Part shown: positions 33,073-42,484 of the stretch, piece by piece | Layout: every line of letters starts with the position of its first letter | Numbering within the stretch: position 1 is the first letter of the stretch | Origin: Bacteroidota bacterium | GTDB lineage: Bacteria > Bacteroidota > Bacteroidia > Chitinophagales > Chitinophagaceae | NCBI GenBank assembly: GCA_023423405.1 | Contig: JAFAFR010000084.1 | Location: forward strand, 184,738 to 248,737 | Reading direction: 5' to 3' | Length of the DNA stretch: 64,000 nt | Notes under the pieces: model-generated | Seen by the model: the letters and a program-made list of their open reading frames with translations, nothing else | Databases searched by the model: none | What the model was told of the DNA's origin: nothing | Program-made: the position numbers and the translations under genes

Positions 33073-36000
33073 TTATGCCGAAACGGGTACGGTGATGACT
33101 TCGTCCAGTTCGCTGTGGGTTTTCTTTTTAGAAGAAAGATAAGAATACATGGCAGGGATCACGTACAGGGTAAGCACCAGTGAAAACAGGATGCCACCCA
33201 CGATCACAATGCCCAGCGGAATGCGGCTCGTGGATGCAGCGCCGAGCGAAAGGGCCAGGGGCAGGGCGCCGAGCGACATGGCCAGGCTGGTCATGAGGAT
33301 GGGCCGCAGCCTTCCCACCGCCGCGTCGATCACGGCTTCTTTTTTTGCCGACCCTTCCATTCTTTTGTGGTTGGCGAATTCCACGATCAGGATACCGTTT
33401 TTGGTCACCAGCCCGATCAGCATGATCATGCCGATCTGGCTGAAGATATTGAGCGTTTGATCAAAGATCCAGAGTGATAACAGGGCGCCTGCTATTGCGA
33501 GGGGAACCGTGATCATGATGATGAAGGGGTCGATGAAGCTTTCGAACTGCGCGGCCAGGATCAGGAAGATCAGTCCCAGGGCCAGCAGGAAGGCAAAGCT
33601 GGTATTGCTGGAGCTTTCGGCAAAATCGCGGGAGTTGCCGGCCAGTGAAGTAGAGAAACTTTCATCCAGCACATGATCGGCAATGCCCTGCATGGCTTTG
33701 ATGCCATCGCCAATGGTTTGGCCCGGCGCCAGTCCGGCGGAGACGGTAGCAGATTTATACCGGTTGAAATGGTAAATGGTGGGAGGGGTGGTTTCTTCTT
33801 CGAACTCCACAATGTTATCGAGTGAAATGCTTTTTCCACCGGCGCTACGCACATAGATGGCTTTCAGGTCGGCCGGCTCATCTCTTTCGTTCCGCGACAA
33901 TTGTCCGACGACCTGGTATTGTTTGCCGTCTTTGGTGAAATAACCCAGGCGGCGGTTGCTGAGCGCCAGTTGCAGGGTGGAGGAAATATCGGCAATGGAA
34001 ACGCCCAACTGGCTTGCCTTGAGGCGGTTGATGTTTACGCGGAGCTCGGGCTTGTTGAATTTAAGGTCTACGTCCACGCCCTGGAAAACGGGATTCTTAT
34101 TGGCTTCATCCAGGAAGGTGGGTAGCACTTCGCGGATCTTTTCAAAATTCACGTTCTGTATCACGAACTGCACGGGCAGGCCACCGCGGCGGTTCACCTG
34201 GATCGTCTGTTCCTGGATGGCAAAGGCCCTGCCTTCGTTGAAGCGGGGCAGGTTGCGGTTCACCATGTCCACGATCTGTTGCTGGCTGCGGATCCTTTCT
34301 TCGGGATCTACCAGCAACATGCGCAAGAATCCTGTATTTACGGCACCACCGCCACTGAACCCCGGCGCCGTTACCGTAAGCATCACTTTTTTCTCGGGCA
34401 CCGAATCCATAATAAACCTGCTGAGCCGGTCGATGTAGTTGTCCATATAATCGAAGCTGGTTCCTTCCGGCGCCGTAATGGTCAGGCGGAACTGGCTGCG
34501 GTCTTCCATGGGAGCAAGCTCCGACTGCATATTGGACCCTATGAAATAAATGATGGCGCCACAGGCAGCAATCACCAGGAAAGCGATCCAGCGGGCGCGC
34601 ATGAAGGCAGACAGGGTGCTGCGGTAGCTGTTCTCCATCCAGTTGAAGAAGGGCTCCGTCTTATTGTAGAACCAGGAAGTGCGGTGCACTTTTCGGGTGA
34701 GCTTCACGTTTAGTACGGGCGTCAGCGTAAGGGAAACAAAGGCGGAGATCAGTACAGCCCCGGCCACCACGATCCCGAACTCCCGGAAAAGCCGGCCCAC
34801 AAAGCCCTGCAGGAAAACGATGGGAAGAAATACTACTGCGAGCGTGATGGAAGTGGCGATCACCGCAAAGTAGATCTCCTTCGATCCTTCGCGGGCGGCC
34901 TGCCATTTATCCATGCCCTTCTCCATTTTTTTATAAATGTTTTCCGTCACCACAATGCCATCATCTACCACCAGGCCCGTTGCCAGCACAATGGCCAGCA
35001 GGGTCAGCACGTTCACCGTGAAGCCCAGCAGGTACATGATGAAGAAGGCGCCGATCAGGGAAACAGGAATGTCGATCAGTGGCCGGATGGCAATGATCCA
35101 GTCGCGGAAGAAAAGATAAATGATCAGCACTACCAATATGAAGGCAATGATCAGGGTTTCTTCCACTTCCAGGATGGACCGTTTGATGAACTTCGTTTGA
35201 TCGAGACCGATATCCAGCCGCATATCGGCCGGCAGGTCTTTTTCGATCTGCGCATAACGTTTGTAAAACTCTTCGCTGATGGCTACATAGTTGGAACCGG
35301 GCTGCGGAATGATGGCCAGGCCGATCATGGGAATACCGCTTTCTTTCAATACGGTTTCCTCATTTTCCGGTCCCAGTACGGCTTCTCCAATGTCTTTCAC
35401 CTTCACATCGGCGCCGTTCACATTCCTGACGATGATGTTGTTGAATTCTTCTTCGGTATTGAGCAACCCGAAAGTGCGCACGGTGAGTTCGGTAGCGTCG
35501 CCGGCAATCTTGCCAGATGGTAACTCCACGTTCTGGTTGCGCAGGGCTGTTTCCACATCGGCCGGCGTGAGGCCGTAAGCCGAAAGCTTTGCCGGGTCGA
35601 ACCAGATGCGCATGGCATATTTTTTCTCACCCCAGATCTGCAGTCCGCTTACACCCGGGATCGTCTGCAATCTTTCTACCAGGTTATTGGTGGCATATTC
35701 TGTTACCTGCAACTGGTTGCGCGTATTGCTCTGCACGGTCATGGCCAGGATGAAGTCGGAGCTGGCGTCGGCCTTGCTTACCACCGGTGGCGCATCGAGG
35801 TCTTCGGGCAGGGAACGCACGGCCTGCGATACTTTGTCGCGCACGTCGTTGGCGGCGGCTTCCAGGTCAATGGCCAGGTCGAATTCCACGGTAATATTGC
35901 TGGTACCCTGGCTGCTGCTGGAGGTGATGTTCTTCACCCCGGCAATGCCGTTGATGGATTTCTCCAGGGGCTCGGTGATCTGCGACTCAATGATATCGGC

Positions 36001-36165
36001 ATTGGCGCCGGAATAAGCCGTGCGCACGTTCACGATGGGCGGATCGATGGCGGGATAGTCCCGCACGCCGAGGAATTTATACCCGATAAGTCCGAATACG
36101 ATGATGATGATGTTCATCACAATGGCCAGCACCGGCCGCCGCAAACTCAGTTCTGATATATTCAT
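33073..36165 (-). CDS. RND efflux transporter permease (AcrB/MexB family)
   Basis: The 1030-residue inner-membrane pump is a proton-driven exporter of the HAE1-like RND family. Twelve membrane helices are arranged as 1+5+1+5 around two large periplasmic loops. Visible blocks: FGLIGYKFLGVRDYPAIDPP at the first loop; proton-relay helix 4 with GLVVDDGIVVTENIYKKME; FLPIVFLQGFVGRLFREFG in the first half; LIGLVTKNGILIVEFANHKR and TSLAMSLGALPLALSLGAAS in the second. The substrate is not predictable. Its start overlaps the adaptor stop by 4 nt. Confidence 0.95.
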   Translation of the reverse strand: MNISELSLRRPVLAIVMNIIIIVFGLIGYKFLGVRDYPAIDPPIVNVRTAYSGANADIIESQITEPLEKSINGIAGVKNITSSSSQGTSNITVEFDLAIDLEAAANDVRDKVSQAVRSLPEDLDAPPVVSKADASSDFILAMTVQSNTRNQLQVTEYATNNLVERLQTIPGVSGLQIWGEKKYAMRIWFDPAKLSAYGLTPADVETALRNQNVELPSGKIAGDATELTVRTFGLLNTEEEFNNIIVRNVNGADVKVKDIGEAVLGPENEETVLKESGIPMIGLAIIPQPGSNYVAISEEFYKRYAQIEKDLPADMRLDIGLDQTKFIKRSILEVEETLIIAFILVVLIIYLFFRDWIIAIRPLIDIPVSLIGAFFIMYLLGFTVNVLTLLAIVLATGLVVDDGIVVTENIYKKMEKGMDKWQAAREGSKEIYFAVIATSITLAVVFLPIVFLQGFVGRLFREFGIVVAGAVLISAFVSLTLTPVLNVKLTRKVHRTSWFYNKTEPFFNWMENSYRSTLSAFMRARWIAFLVIAACGAIIYFIGSNMQSELAPMEDRSQFRLTITAPEGTSFDYMDNYIDRLSRFIMDSVPEKKVMLTVTAPGFSGGGAVNTGFLRMLLVDPEERIRSQQQIVDMVNRNLPRFNEGRAFAIQEQTIQVNRRGGLPVQFVIQNVNFEKIREVLPTFLDEANKNPVFQGVDVDLKFNKPELRVNINRLKASQLGVSIADISSTLQLALSNRRLGYFTKDGKQYQVVGQLSRNERDEPADLKAIYVRSAGGKSISLDNIVEFEEETTPPTIYHFNRYKSATVSAGLAPGQTIGDGIKAMQGIADHVLDESFSTSLAGNSRDFAESSSNTSFAFLLALGLIFLILAAQFESFIDPFIIMITVPLAIAGALLSLWIFDQTLNIFSQIGMIMLIGLVTKNGILIVEFANHKRMEGSAKKEAVIDAAVGRLRPILMTSLAMSLGALPLALSLGAASTSRIPLGIVIVGGILFSLVLTLYVIPAMYSYLSSKKKTHSELDEVITVPVSA

Positions 36166-37241
36166 TTGGCCTGGTTCATTTTGATGATCTCAATTTTGCT
36201 GCCGGGTTTGATGGCGAGCAGCCCGGTGGTAACAATGGTATCGCCCCGTTGCAGTCCCGATGTGATCTGCACCTGCGAAGAATCACGCACGCCGGTGGTA
36301 ACGGTTTCAAAGCTGGCAAGGCCATCACGGTAGAGGATCACCTTTTTTGACCGGGCCTGTGGAATCACTGCCTGGCTGGGGATCATCAGCGCCTGGTTGT
36401 CTTTGCCGAAATCGAGCTGTACTTTGGCGAAGGCCCCGGGAATGAGCTGGGGCGCTTTTCCCTGCACTACCGAACGTACGCGGAGGCTGCGCGAGTCTTC
36501 GGTCACCGCTTCTTCGGTGGCAATGATCCTGGCCGAGAGCGGCTGCGTCAGCCCCTCCATGGTAAACCGCACCATATTGCCGGCGGCCATGCGGCTGCTG
36601 TATTTTTCCGGAACGGTGAATTCAAGCTTAAGCTGGTCTTCCATACGGATCACTGTGATGAGGGTCGCAGGCGTAACATAAGCGCCCATGCTCACATTTC
36701 GCAGACCCATCCTCCCGTTGAAGGGCGCGCGGATCTCCGTTTTTTCGATAGCGGTGCGGATCAGTTCGATGTCGGCGTTGATATTGCTCACCTGCAGCAC
36801 ACTCAGGTCGTATTCCTGTTTGCTGATGCCATCAATCTTGAGTAACTCGCCCTGGCGCTGGGCCGTTTTTTCGTTCATCTCCAACTGCACCTGTAATTTC
36901 TTGAGCTGGGCCTGCAGGTCGGCGTCGTACAATTTCACCAGCAGGGTTCCTTTGGCAACGGATTGCCCTTCTTTAATATTAAGCTGTGTAATGCGGCCGG
37001 AAACTTCGGGGCGCAATTCCGTGGCTTCATAGGGCAGGAGGCTGCCGGGCACTTCTAACTTTTCACTGATCGTAGAGGCGTTCACGAGCCACCCCTCCAC
37101 ACGTATGGGCGCGGCATTGCCCTGGGCTTTACCGGGAGCAGGGGGCGCTATCTTTTTATCGTTGCCGGATTGACAGGAAGAAAGCGCCAGGAAAAGAAGG
37201 GTAGCTGGAAGGGCGATCGCGAATGTTTTGAGCAGGCTCAT
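36162..37241 (-). CDS. RND efflux periplasmic adaptor (membrane fusion protein)
   Basis: A 359-residue lipoprotein adaptor: signal ATLLFLALSSCQSG with lipobox LSSC, lipoyl-like half motifs (GRITQLNIKEGQSVAKGTLL and RAPFNGRMGLRNVSMGAYV), a helical hairpin between them and a beta-barrel domain (VPEKYSSRMAAGNMVRFTM). It links the RND pump to the TolC channel. First gene of the three-gene operon; its stop overlaps the pump start. Confidence 0.93.
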   Translation of the reverse strand: MSLLKTFAIALPATLLFLALSSCQSGNDKKIAPPAPGKAQGNAAPIRVEGWLVNASTISEKLEVPGSLLPYEATELRPEVSGRITQLNIKEGQSVAKGTLLVKLYDADLQAQLKKLQVQLEMNEKTAQRQGELLKIDGISKQEYDLSVLQVSNINADIELIRTAIEKTEIRAPFNGRMGLRNVSMGAYVTPATLITVIRMEDQLKLEFTVPEKYSSRMAAGNMVRFTMEGLTQPLSARIIATEEAVTEDSRSLRVRSVVQGKAPQLIPGAFAKVQLDFGKDNQALMIPSQAVIPQARSKKVILYRDGLASFETVTTGVRDSSQVQITSGLQRGDTIVTTGLLAIKPGSKIEIIKMNQAK

Positions 37242-37401
37242 GTAAACGGCTGTTTAAGGTTGGAACAGTGGTAAAATTAAAAGATTTCAATCAGGGCGCA
37301 CCCGCCCCGGCAGGGCTATTCAGGGTATTCTCTACGGGTTGCTGGTTTTCCTGTATGAACGGCAATTTATCCGTTTGAGCGGATGTCGCCCGGGATGAAT
37401 T

Positions 37402-38526
37402 TCAGCTACTGATCACTTTGAGGCTTCTCTTTACCTGCTGGGCTTTCCGGGTCAAGTCAAGTTTATCCTTTCCAAGAATGGTGATATGCCCCATTTTTCT
37501 ACCGGGACGCGTTTCTTTTTTACCATAAAGATGAACATATACTTCTTCCATCTTCAGTACTTCTTCCATGCCTTCATAAAAAGCCGGGCCACTGTGGCCG
37601 TTTTCGCCGATCAGGTTCACGAGGCTGGAGGGGTGGAGTGCTGCCGTGCTCCCCAGCGGGTAATCGAGCAGCAGGCGCCAGAGCATTTCGTACTGCGAAC
37701 ACACATGCGCTTCAATGGTATGGTGGCCGCTGTTGTGTACGCGGGGCGCCGTTTCGTTGACCAGCACATCGCCGTTGCGGTCGATGAACAGTTCAACGGC
37801 AAAAAGTCCGGGCGACTGCAGGGCCTTGGCGAGCGTGAGCGCAATGGCCTCTGCACGCCACAGTGTTTTCTGCTGGATATCCGCCGGGCAGAGCTGGTAA
37901 TCAAGCAGGTTGAGATAGGGATCAAAAACCATTTCCACGGGCGGATAAATGGCCGTTTCGCCTTTCGCGTTCACGGCTACGATGATGGCAATTTCCTTAT
38001 CGATGCTCACTTTTTTCTCCAGCACGCTCGGTGCGTCGAAACCCAGCGCCAGGTCTTCGGCACCATGCAGGATCTGCACACCCTTGCCGTCGTAACCGCC
38101 TTCGCCCAGTTTCATGGCGGCGGGCAGAAAAGCAAGCTGCGCCTCCAGTTCCTGCCTTCCCTGCACCGTTACAAAAGCCGCCGTGGGCAGGCTGTGTTCC
38201 TGGTAAAATTTTTTCTGGCGGATCTTGTTCTTGATGATGCGCAGGGCCGATGGTTTCGGGATGATGGTGACGCCTTCTTTTTCGAGTTGCTCCAGCGCAT
38301 CCACGTTCACCGATTCAATTTCGATGGTAAGCGCATCGCAGTTTTTTCCGAAACGATATACGTCGTCGTAAGAGCGGATATCGCCCAGCACAAAATGGCG
38401 GCATAAATGGGCTGCGGGACAATCGGGATCATTTTCCATTACCCAGGTTTCCACCGGGAAATTGGCCGCTTCCTGGAGTAACATTCTTCCCAATTGACCC
38501 CCGCCGAGTATGCCTACTTTTTTCAT
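37402..38526 (-). CDS. purK: 5-(carboxyamino)imidazole ribonucleotide synthase PurK
   Basis: PurK carboxylates AIR with ATP and bicarbonate to N5-CAIR, the substrate of PurE. The 374-residue ATP-grasp protein starts MKKVGILGGGQLGRMLLQEA (ATG at 38526) and has PSALRIIKNKIRQKKF, GEGGYDGKGVQIL, FAVELFIDRNGDVLVNETAP and RVHNSGHHTIEA. An in-frame ATG at 38547 would add seven residues. A TACTTTTG box (38531-38538 on the minus strand) sits so close that transcription might start at the ATG itself. Confidence 0.96.
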   Translation of the reverse strand: MKKVGILGGGQLGRMLLQEAANFPVETWVMENDPDCPAAHLCRHFVLGDIRSYDDVYRFGKNCDALTIEIESVNVDALEQLEKEGVTIIPKPSALRIIKNKIRQKKFYQEHSLPTAAFVTVQGRQELEAQLAFLPAAMKLGEGGYDGKGVQILHGAEDLALGFDAPSVLEKKVSIDKEIAIIVAVNAKGETAIYPPVEMVFDPYLNLLDYQLCPADIQQKTLWRAEAIALTLAKALQSPGLFAVELFIDRNGDVLVNETAPRVHNSGHHTIEAHVCSQYEMLWRLLLDYPLGSTAALHPSSLVNLIGENGHSGPAFYEGMEEVLKMEEVYVHLYGKKETRPGRKMGHITILGKDKLDLTRKAQQVKRSLKVISS

Positions 38527-38530
38527 GGCA

Positions 38531-38560
38531 CAAAAGTAAGGATACATTTTATTACCTTTG
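38531..38560. promoter_or_regulatory. Divergent promoter boxes between purK and hpd
   Basis: A minus-strand TACTTTTG (38531-38538) faces purK and a plus-strand TACCTTTG (38553-38560) faces hpd. Both match TAnnTTTG. The hpd start lies about 190 nt beyond its box, leaving a long leader with a 28-codon frame. Confidence 0.5.
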
Positions 38561-38564
38561 AAAC

Positions 38565-38651
38565 GTGATACCCGACTATCCGCATAAGCTTTTCCCCGAT
38601 TGCCGTCACCAGTATTTCCTGCTGATGGAGTCCATGGCCATTGGAGGCTGA
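38565..38651 (+). CDS. Short leader ORF upstream of hpd (28 aa), doubtful
   Basis: A GTG-initiated frame of 28 codons starts 4 nt after the TACCTTTG box and ends TGA at 38649-38651. It reads IPDYPHKLFPDCRHQYFLL then MESMAIGG. I do not recognise it. It could be a leader peptide, a remnant of an upstream gene, or chance. Next to it the hpd frame is open back to a TTG at 38641 with residues unlike HPPD. Confidence 0.2.
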   Translation: MIPDYPHKLFPDCRHQYFLLMESMAIGG

Positions 38652-38748
38652 TCCCTTCCCCTCACTGTATTTCCGCAGCCACCCGTTGCGCCGGTCCCTG
38701 AACCGGGAGTTTACCATTATTTATTGTTTCACCTCAAAGCTGATAGCT

Positions 38749-39870
38749 GTGATCGCAGAAAACGCCCGCCGGCATGCACTCACCGATTTCCTTCCCCTGG
38801 AAGGCACCGATTATATTGAATTTTATGTAGGCAACGCCAAACAGGCCGCGCATTTTTATAAGACCGCCTTTGGTTTCCAGAGCCTGGCCTATGCCGGTCC
38901 CGAGACCGGGCGTAAAGATGTGGCCAGTTATGCCGTCCGGCAGAATAAACTGACCTTTGTATTTACCACGCCGCTTCGCTCCGGCAACGCCATGGCCGAC
39001 CATATCTACCGCCACGGCGACGGCGTAAAAGTGCTGGCCCTCCGCGTGGCCGATGCCCGCAAAGCCTGGACCGACACTACTTCCCGTGGTGCACAGTCGT
39101 ACCAGGAACCTGTAGCTTCACGCGACAACGATGGCGAAGTGGTCACCAGCGGCATCCATACCTATGGCGATACCGTGCATCTTTTCGTGGAAAGAAAAGA
39201 CTACCAGGGCTGTTTCTTGCCGGGCTATCAGCCATGGACAACCGAATACAATCCTTCATCCACCGGCCTGCTGTATGTAGACCATTGCGTGGGCAATGTG
39301 GGTTGGAACCAGATGAACAAATGGGTGGGCTTTTATGAAGAGGTAATGGGTTTCCGCAATATCCTCAGCTTCGACGACAAAGACATTTCCACCGAATATT
39401 CCGCCTTAATGAGTAAGGTGATGAGTAACGGGAATGGTTATGTGAAATTTCCCATTAATGAACCTGCCGAAGGGAAAAAGAAAAGCCAGGTAGAGGAATA
39501 TCTGGACTACTATAACGGCGAGGGCTGCCAGCACGTGGCGCTTGCCACTGCCAATATACTGGAAACGGTATCGGCCCTGGCCGCAAGAGGCGTGGAGTTC
39601 CTGAAAGTGCCCACTTCTTATTACGACGACCTGCTGCAAAGGGTAGGAGATATCGATGAAGAGCTCCAGGCGCTGAAAGAACTGGGCATCCTGGTGGACC
39701 GCGACGAAGAAGGCTACCTGTTGCAGATCTTCACCAAACCGGTAGAGGACCGTCCCACGCTGTTTTTTGAGATCATCCAGCGCAAAGGCGCAAAGAGTTT
39801 TGGTAAAGGAAATTTTAAAGCCTTGTTCGAAGCCATCGAAAGGGAGCAGGAAATACGGGGCAATTTGTAA
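38749..39870 (+). CDS. hpd: 4-hydroxyphenylpyruvate dioxygenase
   Basis: HPPD converts 4-hydroxyphenylpyruvate to homogentisate in tyrosine breakdown. Two VOC-type domains are visible: FLPLEGTDYIEFYVGNAKQA starts the first, and the catalytic second has LLYVDHCVGNV (iron His), GCQHVALATANI (iron His) and TLFFEIIQRKG (iron Glu). KGNFKALFEAIEREQ near the end is the usual closing helix. The GTG at 38749 gives 373 residues, the normal length; no good ATG is present before the conserved region. No other homogentisate-pathway gene is in the window. Confidence 0.95.
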   Translation: MIAENARRHALTDFLPLEGTDYIEFYVGNAKQAAHFYKTAFGFQSLAYAGPETGRKDVASYAVRQNKLTFVFTTPLRSGNAMADHIYRHGDGVKVLALRVADARKAWTDTTSRGAQSYQEPVASRDNDGEVVTSGIHTYGDTVHLFVERKDYQGCFLPGYQPWTTEYNPSSTGLLYVDHCVGNVGWNQMNKWVGFYEEVMGFRNILSFDDKDISTEYSALMSKVMSNGNGYVKFPINEPAEGKKKSQVEEYLDYYNGEGCQHVALATANILETVSALAARGVEFLKVPTSYYDDLLQRVGDIDEELQALKELGILVDRDEEGYLLQIFTKPVEDRPTLFFEIIQRKGAKSFGKGNFKALFEAIEREQEIRGNL

Positions 39871-39905
39871 ATTTTGAGTATTTTAGCGGGAGTGCGGACG
39901 TTACT

Positions 39906-41093
39906 ATGAAACATTGTATAGCCTCCCTTTTCTTCTGTGCGGTGGTACTGGGTGCTGCAGCACAGACATCTTACCAGCCGAATTTCGCTGAATTCCAGCG
40001 TAACAGTCCGCGACTCAGTGAGTTTCTGCGAAAAAAGGAAGATTCCCTGATGCGCCAGTTCCGGGAGAAGGGACTGGAGTGGCCCGCTAAATACCTTTAC
40101 ATCCGTTCTTTCAAATACGACAGCCAACTGGAAGTTTGGGTCAAGGGCGAAAAAGACCATCCTTTCAAACTTTTCAAGACTTACAAGGTTTGCGCCATGG
40201 CCGGCACCCTCGGCCCCAAGCGCATGGAAGGCGACTACCAGGTGCCGGAAGGTTTTTATTACATCAATGAATTCAACCCGCGCAGTGTGTACCACTTGTC
40301 GCTGGGGCTGAATTACCCCAATGCATCGGACCGCTATCTCAGCGATGCCATCCAGCCCGGCGGTGATATTTATATCCACGGAAGCTGTGTTACCACGGGC
40401 TGTATTCCTATCACGGATTCTCAGATCGAAGAACTTTATGTGCTGGCTTCCAACGCGCGCGCGCTGGGGCAGGATTTTATACCCGTGCACATCTTCCCGG
40501 TGCGTTTTGATAACCGCCGGAGTTCCGATTACCTGAGCCGTTATGTGCGCGATTTTGCCGATTACGCCTACCTGGCCAACAGCCTGAAAGAAGTTTTTTA
40601 TTATTTCGAAAAGCATAAGAAACTGCCGCTGATCATGGTGAATGGCCGGGGTAGTTATGTGCTTGATGAAGAAGTGAAAATGGCGCTGCCCGGCAACGAA
40701 AGAAAAGCAGTAGCGCCGGTAGTGGTTAAGAAACAGCGGAAGGTAACCCCTTTCGACGAAAAGGATATTCCTACCACGGTGCACAAGCTGCCGGAATTTC
40801 CCGGTGGTTCCAATGCGTTTCGTGATTACCTGCGGCAGTTGAATACCAGCCTGGCGCCTTACCTGAACGAGGACCAGCATACCGCCTATATCCTGGTGGA
40901 ATTCATCGTGGATAAAAATGGAAAAGTGTTAAATCCGCACATTCTTAAAGGGGGCAACGACCAGTTGAACGAGCACCTGCTGGATGCGCTGGAAACCATG
41001 CCCGACTGGAACCCTGCCATTCGCGAAGAAAAGGCAGTGCCCATGAAACTCAAACAAACCATTCTGGTGGAGAACAAAGCTCCCGGCGCCTGA
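39906..41093 (+). CDS. L,D-transpeptidase (YkuD) with C-terminal TonB-like domain
   Basis: A 395-residue exported protein with signal CIASLFFCAVVLGAAAQ. Residues 60-200 resemble a YkuD catalytic domain: FKTYKVCAMAGTLGPKRMEG, and the active-site stretch YIHGSCVTTGCIPITD with H158 and nucleophile C166. Residues about 290-390 resemble a TonB C-terminal domain: LPEFPGGSNAFRDYLRQ, VEFIVDKNGKVLNPHILKGG and MPDWNPAIREEKAV. It probably remodels peptidoglycan crosslinks or attaches proteins to the wall; the role of the TonB-like domain is unknown. It follows hpd by 35 nt. Confidence 0.85.
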   Translation: MKHCIASLFFCAVVLGAAAQTSYQPNFAEFQRNSPRLSEFLRKKEDSLMRQFREKGLEWPAKYLYIRSFKYDSQLEVWVKGEKDHPFKLFKTYKVCAMAGTLGPKRMEGDYQVPEGFYYINEFNPRSVYHLSLGLNYPNASDRYLSDAIQPGGDIYIHGSCVTTGCIPITDSQIEELYVLASNARALGQDFIPVHIFPVRFDNRRSSDYLSRYVRDFADYAYLANSLKEVFYYFEKHKKLPLIMVNGRGSYVLDEEVKMALPGNERKAVAPVVVKKQRKVTPFDEKDIPTTVHKLPEFPGGSNAFRDYLRQLNTSLAPYLNEDQHTAYILVEFIVDKNGKVLNPHILKGGNDQLNEHLLDALETMPDWNPAIREEKAVPMKLKQTILVENKAPGA

Positions 41094-41129
41094 GCGGCAT
41101 TGTTGCAAAGAATGGAGATCCCGTAAAAA

Positions 41130-42392
41130 TTATTTCAATACTACCTGGATGGTTTCGGGTGTTTGCTGCTGTAACACTACCTGTTGCTGTCCGATCAATT
41201 CTTCCAGCACTTCTTTTACGTAATGCCGTATGGTGAGCAGGCGCAACCCTCTTTCCACGCTTACGTCAAAAAACTCGGTGGCGGCAATGGCCAGTTGTTC
41301 AATCTTTTCCGGGCGGTCGTCGAGGCAGCAGGTAAAGCTGATGGCCCCGTTCTGGCTGAGGTTGGGGTGGAAGGCAAGTTCCCCGAAAAGCCGGTACAGT
41401 TCTGCCACTGCATGGTCGCCTACAAAGGAAAAATCCTTGGAAGTAAGTTGCAGCAACACCTGGTTGTCCTTGAACACAATAATGGGTGGAAGCGGTGGAA
41501 TGGGCTGGTTGTGGATTTCTGTGCCCGGCAGGTCGGGGTCCAGGAAACATTTCACATACAGCGGTATGTTTTTGTTCTGCAGGGGCTTGATCGTTTTGGG
41601 ATGGATCACCTGGGCGCCGTAATAAGCCATTTCGATCACCTCGGTATAATTGAGGGAAGTGATGAGTTGCGCGGCCTTGTATTTTTTGGGGTCAGCATTC
41701 ATTACGCCTTCCACATCCTTCCAGATGGTGAGATAGGATGCATCGAGCAGGTTGGCAAAAATGGCGGCAGTGTAATCGCTGCCTTCGCGCCCCAGCGTGG
41801 TGCTTTCGTTTTCGTCGGTGGCGCCGATGAACCCCTGCGTGACCACCAGTTTTGTTTTTCCGAAAAGCGGCTTCAAAAGCTGGTTCACCTGCAGTTGGGT
41901 GAAATTCCAGTCGAGCCCTGCATCGCGGAAGCGTTCGTCTGTACGGAATACGTCGCGCACATCGATCCAACTGTTATCGATGCCCGATTCTTTCAGGTAA
42001 GCGCTGACGATGGCGGTGGACAACAATTCTCCCACACACACGATCTGGTCGTAGTAGTAATCGTAATCGCGCTGGGGCTTGTCGTGCAGCAGCCATTCCA
42101 CTTCGGTGAAGAAGTTGATCAGCGCCTGCTCACAGGCCAGGTATTCTTTCACCAACAGGTATTTGGCGGTTTGCAGGTGCTGTTCTTTTACCTGGTGAAA
42201 GAGGCCAAGCGCTTCCTCCTGCCTGCCGGCGTAGAACTGCTCCGCCACTTTCTCCAGGGCATTGGTGGTTTTGCCCATGGCGGAAACAACCACCAGTAGT
42301 TCCCGGTCCTGTTCTTTCTGCAAAATAGCCGCTACCTGGTGGATCCTTTCGAGGGTACTGACGCTCGCGCCGCCGAACTTGAAAATGCGCAT
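41130..42392 (-). CDS. lysC: Aspartate kinase
   Basis: Aspartate kinase phosphorylates aspartate in the pathway to lysine, threonine and methionine. The 420-residue protein begins MRIFKFGGASVSTLERIHQV (ATG at 42392) with the KFGGASV motif, then TTLGREGSDYTAAIFANLL and IHPKTIKPLQNKNIPLYVK. C-terminal ACT-like regions (VLLQLTSKDFSFVGDHAV) suggest amino-acid feedback control. An in-frame ATG at 42446 would add 18 residues without homology. It is monofunctional, with no homoserine dehydrogenase part. Confidence 0.94.
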   Translation of the reverse strand: MRIFKFGGASVSTLERIHQVAAILQKEQDRELLVVVSAMGKTTNALEKVAEQFYAGRQEEALGLFHQVKEQHLQTAKYLLVKEYLACEQALINFFTEVEWLLHDKPQRDYDYYYDQIVCVGELLSTAIVSAYLKESGIDNSWIDVRDVFRTDERFRDAGLDWNFTQLQVNQLLKPLFGKTKLVVTQGFIGATDENESTTLGREGSDYTAAIFANLLDASYLTIWKDVEGVMNADPKKYKAAQLITSLNYTEVIEMAYYGAQVIHPKTIKPLQNKNIPLYVKCFLDPDLPGTEIHNQPIPPLPPIIVFKDNQVLLQLTSKDFSFVGDHAVAELYRLFGELAFHPNLSQNGAISFTCCLDDRPEKIEQLAIAATEFFDVSVERGLRLLTIRHYVKEVLEELIGQQQVVLQQQTPETIQVVLK

Positions 42393-42484
42393 GGTGGTTG
42401 AAAGTTTATCAACAAAGAAACGACAATTGGATGTAGCTGGTTTCAATAAATTCAGTTTATTTGTGGCCTGCCAAAACGATTGCT

